From Desmodus rotundus (lineage: Eukaryota > Chordata > Mammalia > Chiroptera > Phyllostomidae), in the NCBI RefSeq assembly GCF_022682495.2, contig NC_071393.1, positions 116,142,239-116,206,238 on the forward strand: a stretch of 64,000 nucleotides of DNA. Reading direction: 5' to 3'. This document shows positions 53,236 to 64,000 of the stretch, piece after piece; the first letter of the stretch is position 1, and every line of letters starts with the position of its first letter. The position numbers and the translations under genes were made by a program. The notes beneath the pieces are model-generated. The model made no database searches. It was not told the origin of the DNA and saw only the letters and a program-made list of their open reading frames with translations.

Positions 53236-54560
53236 ACTGGGGCAATGTCAGTGTGGCAGATACTGCCTCTTATCCCCAGCACCCACTCTCCCCTTTTTCC
53301 TTTTATGACAGCTCTAGTGCGTTTTATCTGGGTTGCCCAGGTAGAAACTTTATTTCCCAACCTTCCTTGCAGCTAAGCATGGCCAACCAACTAAGTTGTA
53401 ACCAACAGGATGTAACTGAAAGAGATTTGTATCTCTTCTGGGTTATGACCTTAAAAAGCATGCTCCTTAAAAAATATGCTCCCCTAACTCATTCTCCCTG
53501 TCCACTGGCTGGATGCCGACTTGGCAGGAGCCAGAGCGGCCACCTTGAACTCAGAGATGGAGGCTCTATGTTGAAGATGACAGCTCTGGGCCACTTACCT
53601 CTGAATGTTCTATGAATGAAAAATGAACTTTTATTTTGTTAAAGCCACTGTATTTTTAGTGTCTCATTGTTAGGGTGCTTAAACTGCATCCTAATTAATA
53701 CATTTATTGTACAATTTTAAAGTCAGTCCCCATGTACGCTCCAGAAGCCTGTATTTATTCTCTCTTAAGATCATATTGGTGATGTTCTTTTTGCATTTGA
53801 TGTATATTGCTAAACTTCTTTTTATGCCCCTGTCTTTGAGCACATTCAGCTGGAAGTGGAGGCTCTTCCCCAAGGCAGCTGATGATTTTTTTTTTTTTTT
53901 TTACAAACATTCACTTCTTCCTAACAGTACCCAGGTTTTTTCCTTGGAGTGTTACATTTTCCCCAATTGTATGCAACTGTATTAGGATTTAGATCAGAGT
54001 GTTCAGCCTTTTTCTCCATAGAGGCTGAAGAGGGAGCCCTGCAAGCTCCTTCTTCCAGGCCCTTTCTTTCACCAGCCCATACATCTGAGAAGGCACTGAG
54101 TAGTTAAAAGGTGGTGGGGGGAGTGAGGGGAGTCAAACTTGTTTCTTGCAGCACACAGAGCTTTGATGGTAGAATAACTCCGGCCTTACCTTTTTCCTAC
54201 TCCTAGACCTAGTTATATGACTTTCTTATCTATTTTGTGACTTCCACAATATCTTTCCAATACATTTCCTTTTAAGTTTTAGTAGCTGCTATGAATAACT
54301 TCCAAAGAACTGTAATGGATACAACCACCCTCAAGTCCCAGGCTCTCCTAAACGGTGCAGATCCACTGTGAATGGCTGGAAGGACGGACCACACACAATT
54401 GAACCTATGGGTTTCCTTCGAATCAAATGAGAACACGGCTCTGTCAACATAAGAACACTTAAACCTGTAGAGAATTTTTATGAGAGCTCTTTAAGGAGGG
54501 AGCATAAGGAAGATTACATGAATTACAAGATGACATGAGAGAAAGCAAGGCAGGGAAACC
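53236..54560. other. Intergenic stretch, one unassigned old repeat possible
   Basis: 53250-53700 ('cccaaccttccttgcagcta', 'gccactgtatttttagtgtc') looks like an old interspersed repeat I cannot name. A T-tract lies at 53887-53902. Nothing else supported. Confidence 0.4.
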
Positions 54561-54576
54561 TCAACGACTGGATTAC

Positions 54577-54862
54577 AGCAACGATTTTCAACTGGTGTGC
54601 CACGGCACACTGATATGCACAAGAATTTTAAAAACATACAATACCTAATTCTTCAGTCAGGGGCACTGACATCTTTCCCCGTAGACTGTCAAATGATAAA
54701 ATGACAACAGCCAACACAACAATAGCCGTCTGGTGTGAATTAATCAAAATCGTATCTGTTTTATTTTTTTGTCAGGTCGGCAAACATTATATTTTTTGTT
54801 CTGCCACTGAATTGTAATAATTAGTTTATGTGTGCCATGAAATGAAAAAGGTTGAAAATTGC
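54577..54862 (+). mobile_element. Nonautonomous hAT element, copy B
   Basis: Ends 'agcaacgattttcaactggt' and 'ggttgaaaattgc' are inverted repeats. Flanked by tggattac (54569-54576) and tggattat (54863-54870), an 8-bp duplication with one mismatch. The interior ('tcaggggcactgac', 'gacaacagccaacac', 'tttttttgtcaggtcggcaa') matches 15401-15662. Confidence 0.87.
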
Positions 54863-54972
54863 TGGATTATAAAATAGTAAAGATTATGTGTTCCTTTGAG
54901 TGTGATTATGCTTATTTGTAAAATTCTTTTGAGTTGTTGCATGTAATTATAGTTCACTCATTCTAATTGCTG

Positions 54973-55389
54973 GGTTTTTTAAATTTTTATTTATTGAATT
55001 TAGAAAGAGAGAGGAGAGGAGAGAGAGATCAATTTGTTGTTCCACTTATTTTTGCATCAATTGGTTGATTCTTTTAAAAAATATTTATTTTTTTTTTTAG
55101 AGAAAGAGGAAGGGAGGCAGAAAAAGAGGGAGAGAAACATTGATGTGTGAGAAAAACATCAATCAGCTGTCTCTTACACATGCCCTGATTGGGGACCAAA
55201 CCCGCAACCCAAGCGTGTGCCCTGACTGGGAACTACAGGGGCGACCCTTTGCTTTGTGGTGTGCAACCAACTGAGCCACTTTTGTTGGGATATTGGTTGA
55301 TGATCCTTGTATGTGCCCTGACTGAGGGTCAAACCCACAACCTTGGCGTATCAGGATGATGCTCTAACCAAAGGGCTACCTGGCCAGGG
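54973..55389 (-). mobile_element. Ves-type SINE (outer), interrupted by a second SINE
   Basis: Outer element antisense: 'aaatttttatttattgaatt' to 'cctggccagggt'. Exact 12-bp duplication ttctaattgctg at 54961-54972 and 55390-55401. Its body is split by the insertion at 55070-55291. Confidence 0.93.
55070..55291 (-). mobile_element. Ves-type SINE (inner), nested in the outer SINE
   Basis: 'aaaatatttatttttttttt', 'gagagaaacattgatgtgtg', 'ccctgactgggaactacagg', ending 'caactgagccac'. Flanked by attggttgat at 55060-55069 and 55292-55301, an exact 10-bp duplication of outer SINE sequence. The left head is truncated or rearranged ('ttttgttggga'). Confidence 0.9.
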
Positions 55390-56108
55390 TTCTAATTGCT
55401 GTTTTGTATTCCATTATATAAATATACTGCAGTTTGATTATCCATTCTAGTGTGGGTGAATATATGGACTGTTTTCCAGTTTCAGTTATTACAAATACTG
55501 CTGCTGTGAACATTCTTGTATATTCATGTATTTGTGTTGGTTATACGTTTAGGAGTGGAATTCCTGGGCCATAGGCTACATGTCTATTCAGCTTTAGTAG
55601 ACATTGCCAAGCAGTCATTCAGAGTGGTCATCCCAATATACACTCCCTCGAGCAGCATGTGAGAACTCCATTTGCTCCACTCCTTGGCTTACGACTGCTT
55701 CATTTCCAGTCTCTGCCTCTCCATTACATGGGCTTCTCCCTGTTTCACAGGGCCGTCTTCTCATAAGGTTACAGTCACATCGGATTGGGGCCACCCTACT
55801 CCACCATGACTTCATCTTAAAGAATTACATCTGCAACAACCCTATTTCCAAATAAGGTCTCTCTCTCTGAGGTACTAGGGGTTAGGGCCTAAAACAGATC
55901 CTTTTTGGGGGAGGTACACAATTCAACCCATACCAGATATGATTGTAGTGGACATCTGTTCTTGATCTCAGTGGGGAAAATGTCAACTTTTTACCATTAA
56001 GTGTTATGTTTGCTATACTTTTTTTTTTAAGTAGGCACTTAAAATCCGTACAAGATTAAGGAAGTTCTTTTTTTATTTTTGGTTTGCTAAACTTCTTAAA
56101 AATCATGA

Positions 56109-56268
56109 GTGATGCCCTGGCTGGCTAGCGCAGTTGATTAGAGCATCATCCCGATAACCAAGGTTGTGGACTCATAGAGCACATATGAGCAACAACTAAA
56201 GAATGCATAAATAAGTGGAACGGCAAAGGGATATTTCCGTCTCTCTCAAATTAATAAATTTTAAAAAT
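56109..56268 (+). mobile_element. Ves-type bat SINE with exact 11-bp target duplication
   Basis: 'gccctggctggctagcgcag', 'catcatcccgataaccaagg', 'gaatgcataaataagtgga'. aaaaatcatga at 56098-56108 and 56269-56279. A deletion removes most of the B-box region. Confidence 0.9.
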
Positions 56269-56757
56269 AAAAATCATGAAAGGATGATGAAATTTATCAT
56301 ATTTTTCTGAATCTAATGAGATGATCAGCTGATTATCTCATTTACTATTATAGTAAAAATACATTTATTTTTATTTTTCAAGTGAGAATTTTAGTTAAAA
56401 ATATTAAAACTACAAGTAACAGAGATTTCTGAGCTGAGGAATATTGTTTTTTTCCATCTGGGTGCTGGTTACCCAATTATGAAAATTCACTAAGATGTAT
56501 GCTTACAATGTGTAATTTTATGTATATGTTATACTTTAATAAAAAGTTAAACAACTAAATTCCTCCTTGAGAATGAGAAGCTCTTTCTTCTGAAGATACT
56601 TAGATTTCCCACTTTGCACTCACACCCACCTGCTAAGAGAGGTGAAGATCTGGGCTGTTCATTAGGAAGCAAGGTCAAATTTTCAAGTGGTGCACAACTA
56701 GTACAGTGGCACACTTAATATGCTCGGGGTTAGGCAGTGTTTCAGAATCCAGCGTGC

Positions 56758-56781
56758 GCCCTGGCTGGTGTGGCTCAGTGG
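56758..56781 (+). mobile_element. Ves SINE head fragment (24 bp)
   Basis: 'gccctggctggtgtggctca' + 'gtgg' matches the Ves 5' head exactly, then unrelated sequence begins. The rest of the element is missing. Confidence 0.75.
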
Positions 56782-56784
56782 CAG

Positions 56785-57350
56785 TGTGGATCCGCTTTGT
56801 TTTTCCGTGATTTATTCAAGCCGAAGGAGTTGGTGTTTAGTATTACCCCGAGAGATTGGCTTATATTCTAGGTCGTCCTCTCTCGACAATCTATCTGTTC
56901 TTTGCTACCTTTGCTTCAGCTGAGATTCTCCAACATGAGTTTTTATGTGTTCAGTTATTCTAAAGAATTCCACTTCTCCCCTTTTTATAACAACTGCAGA
57001 TGTTATCTTTCAGCTGCCTGCAGGAATTGGTGTAGTCTTATACTGTCTTCAAAATAGGTTTCCACTCTTCACAAATTTGTTCCCAGTTGGGTTCTTTGTT
57101 ATAATTGAAGTCTATCCATTTAATTTGAGAAGAATTTTGACATCTTTACAATTTTTCCTCCTTTTATTTAGACCACGATAATCTCTCCATTATTTCAAGT
57201 CTAATTTTATCTCACTCCGATATGATTTTGTATGGTTCTGTAGTTATCTCCGTATACATTCTACACATTTCTTATGGGAGTTATTTCTACTTGCTTCATG
57301 TTTTTTGTTGTTCCGATTTTTGCTATTGTAGCTGGAACCTTTTCTTTCTT
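56785..57350. other. Intergenic stretch upstream of YLPM1, no element recognised
   Basis: T-rich sequence with no repeat I can name. It ends in a T tract (57343-57368) just before the promoter region. Confidence 0.45.
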
Positions 57351-57479
57351 TCTTTTTTTTTTTTTTCCATTCAAAAATGAACCCGTGGAGCGATAGGATC
57401 TCTACCACCCCTTTCAGCTGCGAGACTCTATGGTTTTTCGGTTCTATGACAGCATTCGACTCTCACCTACATTATCCGA

Positions 57480-58180
57480 ACCTGAAGGAAGATGGCAACC
57501 GAGGGTTGCCAAGCAAAGAGTCGCTCTATCTCGCCTTTGTTCTCCTCTCGGTGGCTACTGCGCAGGCGTAGTCGTCCCGGTGCGACCCCGCCTTCTCGGT
57601 CGCGGGCCCTGCTCGGTAGCGCCGGCGCACTGGCTCTCTCCGTTTACAAGCTCTGGGGCCTGTAGGCGCCGCGAGTTCCGGCTGTCGCCGTCGCCGCCGC
57701 GGCTCCTGGAGGTCGGTTGCGACGAGTAACGGTGCAGGGACGAGCCCTGCGCCTTCTCCGATATGTACCCCAACTGGGGCCGATATGGCGGGAGCAGCCA
57801 CTATCCGCCTCCGCCGGTCCCGCCGCCGCCGCCGGTGGCGCTTCCTGAGGCCTCGCCCGGGCCCGGGTACTCGAGCTCGACGACTCCCGCGGCCCCCTCC
57901 TCGTCGGGCTTCATGAGCTTCCGCGAACAGCACTTGGCGCAGCTCCAGCAGCTGCAGCAGATGCACCAGAAGCAAATGCAGTGCGTGCTCCAGCCCCATC
58001 ACCTTCCTCCGCCCCCCCTGCCGCCCCCGCCGGTGATGCCCGGGAGCGGCTACGGAGACTGGCAGACGCCGCCACCACCGATGCCCCCGCCACCGGGGCC
58101 GGCCCTCAGCTATCAGAAGCCGCAGCAGTACAAACACCAGATGCTCCACCACCAACGAGACGGGCCTCCTGGTTTGGTTC
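57480..58180 (+). promoter_or_regulatory. YLPM1: YLPM1 CpG-rich promoter and 5'UTR
   Basis: CpG density rises from about 57500 into exon 1. Motifs seen: aagatggc (57489-57496, YY1-like), an inverted GGCAAC/GTTGCC pair (57494-57510, RFX-like), tgcgcaggcg (57559-57568, NRF1-like). No TATA box. The 5'UTR end is the base before ATG 57763; its start is not readable. Confidence 0.75.
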
Positions 58181-58629
58181 CCATGGAGCTGGATTCTCCC
58201 CCTCAATCTCCCCCTGTGCCGCCAGGGTCCTATATGCCCCCCTCTCAGTCTTACATGCCCCCACCTCAACCGCCACCCTCGTACTACCCCCCGGCCTCGT
58301 CTCAGCCCTACTTGCCTCCTGCTCAGCCGTCCCCTTCTCAGTCCCCACCTTCCCAATCCTACCTGGCTCCCACCTCTTCTTATTCTTCCTCTTCCTCCTC
58401 GCAACCCTATCTGAGCCATTCCCAGTCCTACTTGCCCCCTTCTCAGGCGTCTCCTTCCCGCCCTTCCCAAGGCCATTCCAAATCCCAACTACTAGCTCCA
58501 CCACCGTCCACCGCTTCTGGGAATAAGACAACTGTCCAGCAAGAGCCTTTGAAGACTGGTGCCAAGAACCAGAATGCTGAACAGCATCAAGCTGCCCCTG
58601 AGCCAGATCCTTCTAAGATGACTCCACAG
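57763..58629 (+). CDS. YLPM1: YLPM1 (ZAP3) first coding exon, residues 1-289
   Basis: 867 bp, exactly 289 codons, from ATG (MYPNWGRYGGSSHYPPPP) to the donor CCACAG|GTAAGA at 58629-58630 in phase 0. The product is a large nuclear, proline-rich protein associated with PP1 and reported to affect telomerase reverse transcriptase expression. Seen: poly-proline runs (about 16-24, 82-90, 106-115), a Gln-rich helix LAQLQQLQQMHQKQMQ (about 58-73), and Ser/Gln/Tyr-Pro repeats of the SQSYxPP type from about 155 to 235. Later domains lie beyond the window. Strong GC bias keeps other frames open, but this frame alone matches the known protein. Confidence 0.97.
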
Positions 58630-60184
58630 GTAAGAAAGCATCCGCCCCAGCCGCATCTTTTCACCTAGAGGACCCTAAGTGAGCAGGCCTCGGGGCTTTA
58701 ACCAGTGCTTATTCTAATTACAACACTATGACCAGCTAATTTACACTCCAAAGGATTCCGTAAGAGCCAGAGGTCTGACCTCGCAGCTTTTTAATTAGCT
58801 AAAAATGGATTATTGAACGTGTTTGAAGATGTTTCTAGACACCACGGAGTAGTGAGGTGGCTCAAAAGTTACTTCTTAGATATATTTCTTAGTTTCCTTT
58901 GACCGACTTCCTAGATTGTGTTGCTGTTGCAAAGGGCTCTGCTTTAAAATCTTGTTGGAAACTAAAATTTCCATTTGAGAGATAGCATGAAAAAGAAGCT
59001 TCTGAAAGAACTGGAATTTGAAATGCACATGAACTTTATGCTTCTTTAAAGGAATTATTTAGGGACCATTGATAGCTATCAGCTTCCTGAATTAGAAGAA
59101 CTCACCAGTTGAAGGATTGAAATCTTGTTCTTACCGGAAGCATCCTAACTGTGCTTATAGATACATATGCAGTACACAGGGGAGTCTACACGTTTGACCC
59201 TTTGGCGAGTCTGTCGGTCATTTAAGGAATTGACCCACACGTGCTTTTCTCACTTCATTTAAAGATTTAAGACATGACCAGTTCACTGCACTGCATTGTT
59301 GTTACCATTCACTCCAGAGTAACAGGCTTGGAATTTGGCCAGGGTAAAAAAAAAAAAAAAGGAAAAGGAAAAAAAAGACGACGAAGAAGAAAGTTTTCTG
59401 ATACCTCTTCACTCATGAGAGAGCCATTTCTCTAAACTTCTGTTTGAAGTGATGCCTCCCAGGGAATGGTCAAAGAGGGATGGGATAGCAGTGATAAACT
59501 CCTCCCCTTAGAAAGAAGATAGAACGAAAGTGGATAAATTATTTTTATCATTTATGATTTCCTAAAATAGACACTTTTAGCACTTACTAATCTACCTTAG
59601 ATTCCCTAATGAAAAACAGAGACTCTTTTCATCTACAAACTCAGATTTACATGTAAAAGATTTCCAAAAGATAGGGATGTGGCATTTTAATGTTATAGTG
59701 GATTGGCATTCGAAATTAAGAACAGATACAGTTGTTTTAAGTAAGCACGATGCTGTGGTTGGCCGGAGAGTGAGTGACTCTGTTGGCTTCACCAGAGTGC
59801 CATGCCACCAGGTTATTCCCCGCAGATTTCTGTGTTACAGAGACAGAATTTCTCTCTTCCCACTTTGAAATTTCCAGTGCTTTTATTGTCAAATGCTCTG
59901 TGTTAATTCACGCCGAAATATGACATATGTCCATCTTTACTAGGCTGGTATTCTGGCCTTTTATAGAGAGAGAAATGAATTGTTTTATGGGATGGGGGGA
60001 ATGAGACAGGTCATTAATATAAATACCGTGAGCACTGCTTTCCTGCCTTTGTACTTGGAGTGAACTCCTTTTAGAGCTTGGAATATTGAGTGCCTCCCAT
60101 TCTTTGGTGGGAGCCAGGAAGAAAGTGATGGGAAAGAAAACTGGAAGATGAGGCTTGAGAAGTGTGAATGAGCTCTATCAAGAA
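58630..60184 (+). other. YLPM1 intron 1, first part, no recognised element
   Basis: Only an A/G-rich tract (59345-59395) stands out. No exon, RNA gene or repeat recognised. Confidence 0.5.
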
Positions 60185-60465
60185 GGGCCTTGTAAGCCTG
60201 TTTAGGCTTTTCTTACCTCTATCTGGAATTCATTCCAACTTCCTCAGCCTTCTTTTCCCTACAGTTGTATTGCTTTCAAGGCACATCTCAAATATCAGGG
60301 CTCTATGGAGCCATGCCTCAGCTTAGCCATTTGGGTGATTCTGTCCTTGGGATTGTAAATCCCTGGCAGAGAGAGACTATCTCACTCATTTTTTTATCGC
60401 CTGTAGCACCTAGGACAGTGCCTTGCAAACTGTAGGCTCTCCACATAGGTTTGTTGAACACGATA
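60185..60465 (+). repeat. LINE-2 3' region
   Basis: 'gcctgtagcacctaggacag' + 'tgccttgcaaactgtaggct' and 'ggtttgttgaaca' are the L2 end. Good order, moderate divergence. Confidence 0.75.
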
Positions 60466-60623
60466 CAAGAGTTGCCATGTTCTAGATTTAGGGTACTTTG
60501 GCTTCTTAGATGAGAAACATTTTCTTCATGCCAGTGCCAGTCTCTGACAATTAATCCTTCTGCACATTCTTATGTTATTTTTTTTGGAAAATGTCATTTA
60601 AAATGTGAAAGATTTTAAACATA

Positions 60624-61383
60624 CAGTAGGCCCCCCACCTTATTTGCAGTTTTGCTTTCTACAGTTTCACTTACTTGCAGTCAATTGCCCGCCAAAAATA
60701 TTAAATGGAAAATTCCAGAAATGCGCAATTGAGTGTGCTGTTCTGAGTAGTGTGATGAAATCTTGCTCCAGCCTGTTCTGTCCTCCCGGGATGTGAGCAG
60801 TCCCTTTGTCCAGCATACCCACCCTGCACCAGCTACTTGCCCATTTGTCCATTAGTAGCCCTCTAGGTTATTAGGTAACTGTTGCAGTATCGCCGTGCCA
60901 GCGTTCAAGTGACCCTGTCTTACTTAATCATGGCTGCAGGCGCAGCGGTAATAATGCCGGCAGTTTGGATGTGCCAAAGAGAAGCTGTGAAGTGCTTCTT
61001 TTAAGTGGAAAAGTGAAAGTTCTCAATAAGTAAAGGACAAAATTGTAGGCCGAGTTGCTGAGATCTACGGTAAGAGCAAATCTTCTATCCCTGAAACTGT
61101 GAAGAAGGAAAAAAGAAATTTGGGGTAGTTTGCTGAGAGACCACATTCATTTAACTTTATTGTAATAGTAAATTATAATTATTCTGTTTTTAGTTGTTAA
61201 TCTCTTAGTGTGCGATTGGCCTAAATTATAAATGAAACTTTATCATAGGTGTGTATGTATAAGGAAAAACACTGTGTGTGTGCATATACGTATATGCTTC
61301 AGTACTATCTGTAGCTCCAGGTATCTACTGGGGGTCTTGGAACATATATCTCCAGCAGTTGCGGGGGGTGGGGGGGGCTGCTG
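60624..61383. mobile_element. Tigger-type DNA transposon, internally deleted (about 760 bp)
   Basis: Ends 'cagtaggccccccaccttat' and 'gggggggctgctg' are inverted repeats with TA on both sides (60622-60623 and 61384-61385). The interior has 'aaaatattaaatggaaaatt' and 'gccggcagtttggatgtgcc', typical Tigger 5' sequence (start of the pogo-type transposase region), then passes to the 3' end ('tctactgggggtcttggaac'). Confidence 0.88.
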
Positions 61384-61759
61384 TACACCAACGTACAGAA
61401 AGTGGTGTGATCCTTCCCCCATCATTCAGATTCAGTAACTATCAAGAGTTTACCATGTTTACTCCAACTAAGCCTTTTTTGTTGTTCCTTCTAAAATATT
61501 TTGAATAAATCTTAGCTCTCATGTCATTTCATCCATATATTCTTAGACATCTTAAAGAAAAAAAACCTGTCCTTAGGTTAACACACTATAACATGTAACA
61601 GAATTAACAGTAGTTTCTTTGTATCATCTAACACCTGATCCATTCAGATTTCCCCTATTGTCTCATCATACTAATGGAATTAAAAATAATCCCTTGATGT
61701 CATCCCTTCTAAACTTCCCCAGTGGATTAATTGTGTTTGCTTGGTTGGTTCAGGATGGG

Positions 61760-61966
61760 ATCCTGCACAGACATTTGGAGCAGGATAAGCCTCTGTTGTG
61801 GGTTGACTGTCCTGTGCGACCGACGGGGGATGTTTTCAGCAGCACCTCGTGGTCCTCTGCCTACTGGAAAGCAGTAGCGGCCCCTCGTCGTGACAACCAG
61901 AAATGTTTCCAGACATTGCCAAATACTCCCCAGGGGAGCAAAATCACCCTCGGTGGAGAACCCCTG
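61760..61966 (-). mobile_element. MER5A-like hAT-Charlie element, antisense
   Basis: The minus strand starts 'caggggttctccaccgaggg', then 'tttggcaatgtctggaaaca' and 'ttgtcacgacgaggggccgc'. This is standard MER5A order. Confidence 0.85.
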
Positions 61967-62349
61967 ATTTAGATTACTTTCTCCTATTCTCTTCTTTTAC
62001 CCCATGCCATTGAACTTGAAAAACCTGTGTTGTCTTGTAGACTGTCTCACATTCTGGATTCATCTGCTGTCTCATGGTGTCATTTGACTTGTTCCTCTCT
62101 TTTCCATGTTTCTTGTAAACTAGACATTAACTCTGAAGCTTTCTTAGATTTAAGCTCACCTTTTGGCAAGTGTGCTCTGTAACCCAGGTAACGCCGTGTT
62201 CTTCATTTGCATTCCATTAGGAGGCGCACAGTGCCGGGTTGTCCCACAGTTAGTAGTGCCAAAGATTGACGGGGTGACAATCTGGTCCCCCCACTGTAAA
62301 GCTTCCCGTCAGTCTTGCATCTAATGCTTCATCTAGTGATTTATCCATT

Positions 62350-62428
62350 GATTTTTTTTTTTTTTTTTTTTGCCTCAGTAAGTTATTTCTTCATTAGATG
62401 TTGCAGTGTGGTGATTTTTTTTTTTTTT
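62350..62428. repeat. Two poly(T) tracts
   Basis: T runs at about 62350-62371 and 62417-62429, about 45 bases apart. The source element is unclear. Confidence 0.8.
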
Positions 62429-62754
62429 TGTACCATTTCTTAAATGGAATTCTGTAGAGAAAAACTTCCACTCACGAACCAGGACTCTTTGATTGGAAAT
62501 ACAGTTTGTATAGGAAAGAGAGGATAAGTGCTTGATAGTCTTCCATTTAGTTTCTTGTTTTCAGAGTCAGGTGGTGGTGATTTAACGGAACGCATCTTTT
62601 TTCTTTCAGAATTAAATTTCTGTATGTTTAATGGACTAACCAGATAAAGTGCATACGAGCCTTTTTTCGTGAATTGTGATTTTATTTACCCTTTTAGTCT
62701 CAAAACCTATTTAGGAAAAGATGCTGAATTTGGTTAGAATTTTTAGTCCTTTAT

Positions 62755-63420
62755 TTAATGTTCATGTATTTATTGAGTAGCAACCGTGTGCCAAGTACTG
62801 TGCTTAGTATGGAGATGTAACGGTAAACATGAGCCTTCATTGACTTGTTCTGATGGGGGGGAGATATTTAAGTAACTAAGAGATGAACGGGGTGCTATAG
62901 CATTATAAAATACAGAATTATAAAATATACAATATTACTAGATTATTCCATAAGGAATGGGAGAAGGTGAGGTGTTCTAAGCACATAGTAGGTGAAAAAC
63001 AAATATTTTTTTAAATGATTGGATGTAGCTGGGAGTTCTCACCTAATTGAAGAGGCCTCCCTTTGTGAGGGATATATAAGTGAAACCCAAAGAATAGGTA
63101 GGAATTAACCAGATAGAGCTCAAAGAATTGAGTGCAGTAAGGCTTACTGAAATCCCAGGGTGACAGTGGTAGACACAATCTAGATCAAGAAGGGCCCATC
63201 AGGGCTCTGTTTTAAGGGCAATAGGAAGGCACTGAAGGATTTTATACAGACGGATGTGACAGATAGGCAGTTTTAGAAGCTTACTCTACTTACAGTGTGG
63301 AGAGTAGAATCAAAAGGAACACGAGTGATTTACGGAGAATAGTTAGTAAGTAATTCAAGCAAGAGATAAGTGGCTTGGACTTGGATGGCAATCATGGAGA
63401 TGGAGAGAGGTGGAAGGCCT
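62755..63420 (-). repeat. LINE-2 3' region, antisense
   Basis: 'tgttcatgtatttattgagt', 'gtgccaagtactgtgcttag', 'gagatgtaacggtaaacatg', and later 'ctgttttaagggcaatagga' and 'gaaggattttatacagacgg' follow reversed L2 order. The right border is uncertain; the repeat may run to about 63930 around the minisatellite. Confidence 0.7.
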
Positions 63421-63446
63421 GGAGAAACGTTTAGGCACTGGACTCC

Positions 63447-63545
63447 GGCTGGAGATTGAGTAGTAGTGGAGAGGGAGGGGGCTGGAGATTGAGTAGTAGT
63501 GGAGAGGGAGGGGGCTGGAGATTGAGTAGTAGTGGAGAGGGAGGC
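63447..63545. repeat. 33-bp minisatellite, three units
   Basis: The unit beginning 'ctggagattgagtagtagtg' starts at 63449, 63482 and 63515. The first two units are identical; the third changes at its end ('gaggcgtcag'). Confidence 0.95.
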
Positions 63546-64000
63546 GTCAGTGATGGATGATGGCTGGGTTTCTAGGATAAGCTGCTGGGTGGGTGGGGTC
63601 CCATTTACTAACAACATATGAGAACCTAGAGGAGGAGGAAGAACAGGTCTGGGGATGAAGGGGAAATAGTAAGTTTTAGACCTACTGAGTTTCAAGTTCT
63701 TGATACATAAGAGTCCAAATAGAGTTGTCAAGTTGGAAGTTAGATGTAGGTGTGGAATCTAGGTGCAAGATCTGGGAGACCTGGTAGACTTGTGAGTCAT
63801 CAGCATAAAAGTGTTATTTGACGGGACAGAAAAAGATGAGGTCTCCTGAGGAATGTGCAGGGTAAGAACAGAGGTTAATGGAGATTGAGCCTAGCCTCAC
63901 AGAGTCTTGGTATCTAAGGGAACCAACAGGGAAAAAGGCCAAATAGTGGAAAATCAGGACAGTGTACTGCACAGAGGTGAAGGGAAGACTGTTTATAGGA

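Noticed and set aside
54973..55389. Directly repeated units that could suggest a CRISPR-like array
   Set aside because: The repeats are nested SINEs in a vertebrate genome, with target duplications; spacing is irregular.
57526..58488. 320-codon minus-strand open frame opposite YLPM1 exon 1
   Set aside because: Arg/Gly-rich composition is the mirror of a proline-rich coding exon; no domain, no known protein. Treated as a shadow frame.

Overview
This is a mammalian, almost certainly bat, genomic window. About twenty copies or fragments of tRNA-derived Ves-type SINEs are present (head 'gccctggctggtgtggctcagtgg', tails of short A-rich repeats). Several still carry 9-12 bp target-site duplications. 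Nonautonomous mariner and hAT elements lie among them, as expected of a vespertilionoid-like genome. The species cannot be fixed from the sequence alone.

Three protein-coding genes are recognised by translating and splicing exons by eye, in the order I recall for human 14q24.3. AREL1 (minus strand, window start to about 31.0 kb) has 13 coding exons here, giving residues 1-638 of a protein I recall as about 823 residues. The rest of its HECT domain, including the catalytic cysteine, lies beyond the left edge. FCF1 (plus strand, 31.15-45.56 kb) is complete: eight exons join to an uninterrupted 198-codon frame. YLPM1 (plus strand, from 57.76 kb) is represented by its 289-codon first coding exon and about 5.4 kb of intron 1. 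AREL1 and FCF1 are head to head and appear to share one CpG-rich bidirectional promoter at about 30.85-31.16 kb. YLPM1 has its own CpG-rich promoter at about 57.5-58.2 kb.

Region by region: 0.1-12.5 kb holds the AREL1 coding exons, with three L1 3' ends at 6.9-10.1 kb. 12.5-30.9 kb is the large 5' intron region of AREL1, filled with MIR, L2, L1, Ves, mariner, hAT and MER-type repeats, plus one short candidate untranslated exon. 31.15-45.5 kb is FCF1, with repeats in its introns. 45.6-57.3 kb is intergenic and mostly L2, L1, Ves and hAT sequence. 57.4-64.0 kb is the YLPM1 promoter, exon 1 and intron 1, with a Tigger element, a MER5-like element, L2 and a 33-bp triplicated minisatellite.

The genes do not form a pathway. 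AREL1 is an anti-apoptotic E3 ligase, FCF1 an rRNA-processing endonuclease and YLPM1 a nuclear proline-rich protein. I see no novel gene system. The most notable points are two mariner derivatives that share one internal deletion, an unclassified repeat present as an inverted pair, a clean SINE-in-SINE insertion, an unusually weak AREL1 splice donor, and the FCF1 first exon, whose coding part is only the ATG.
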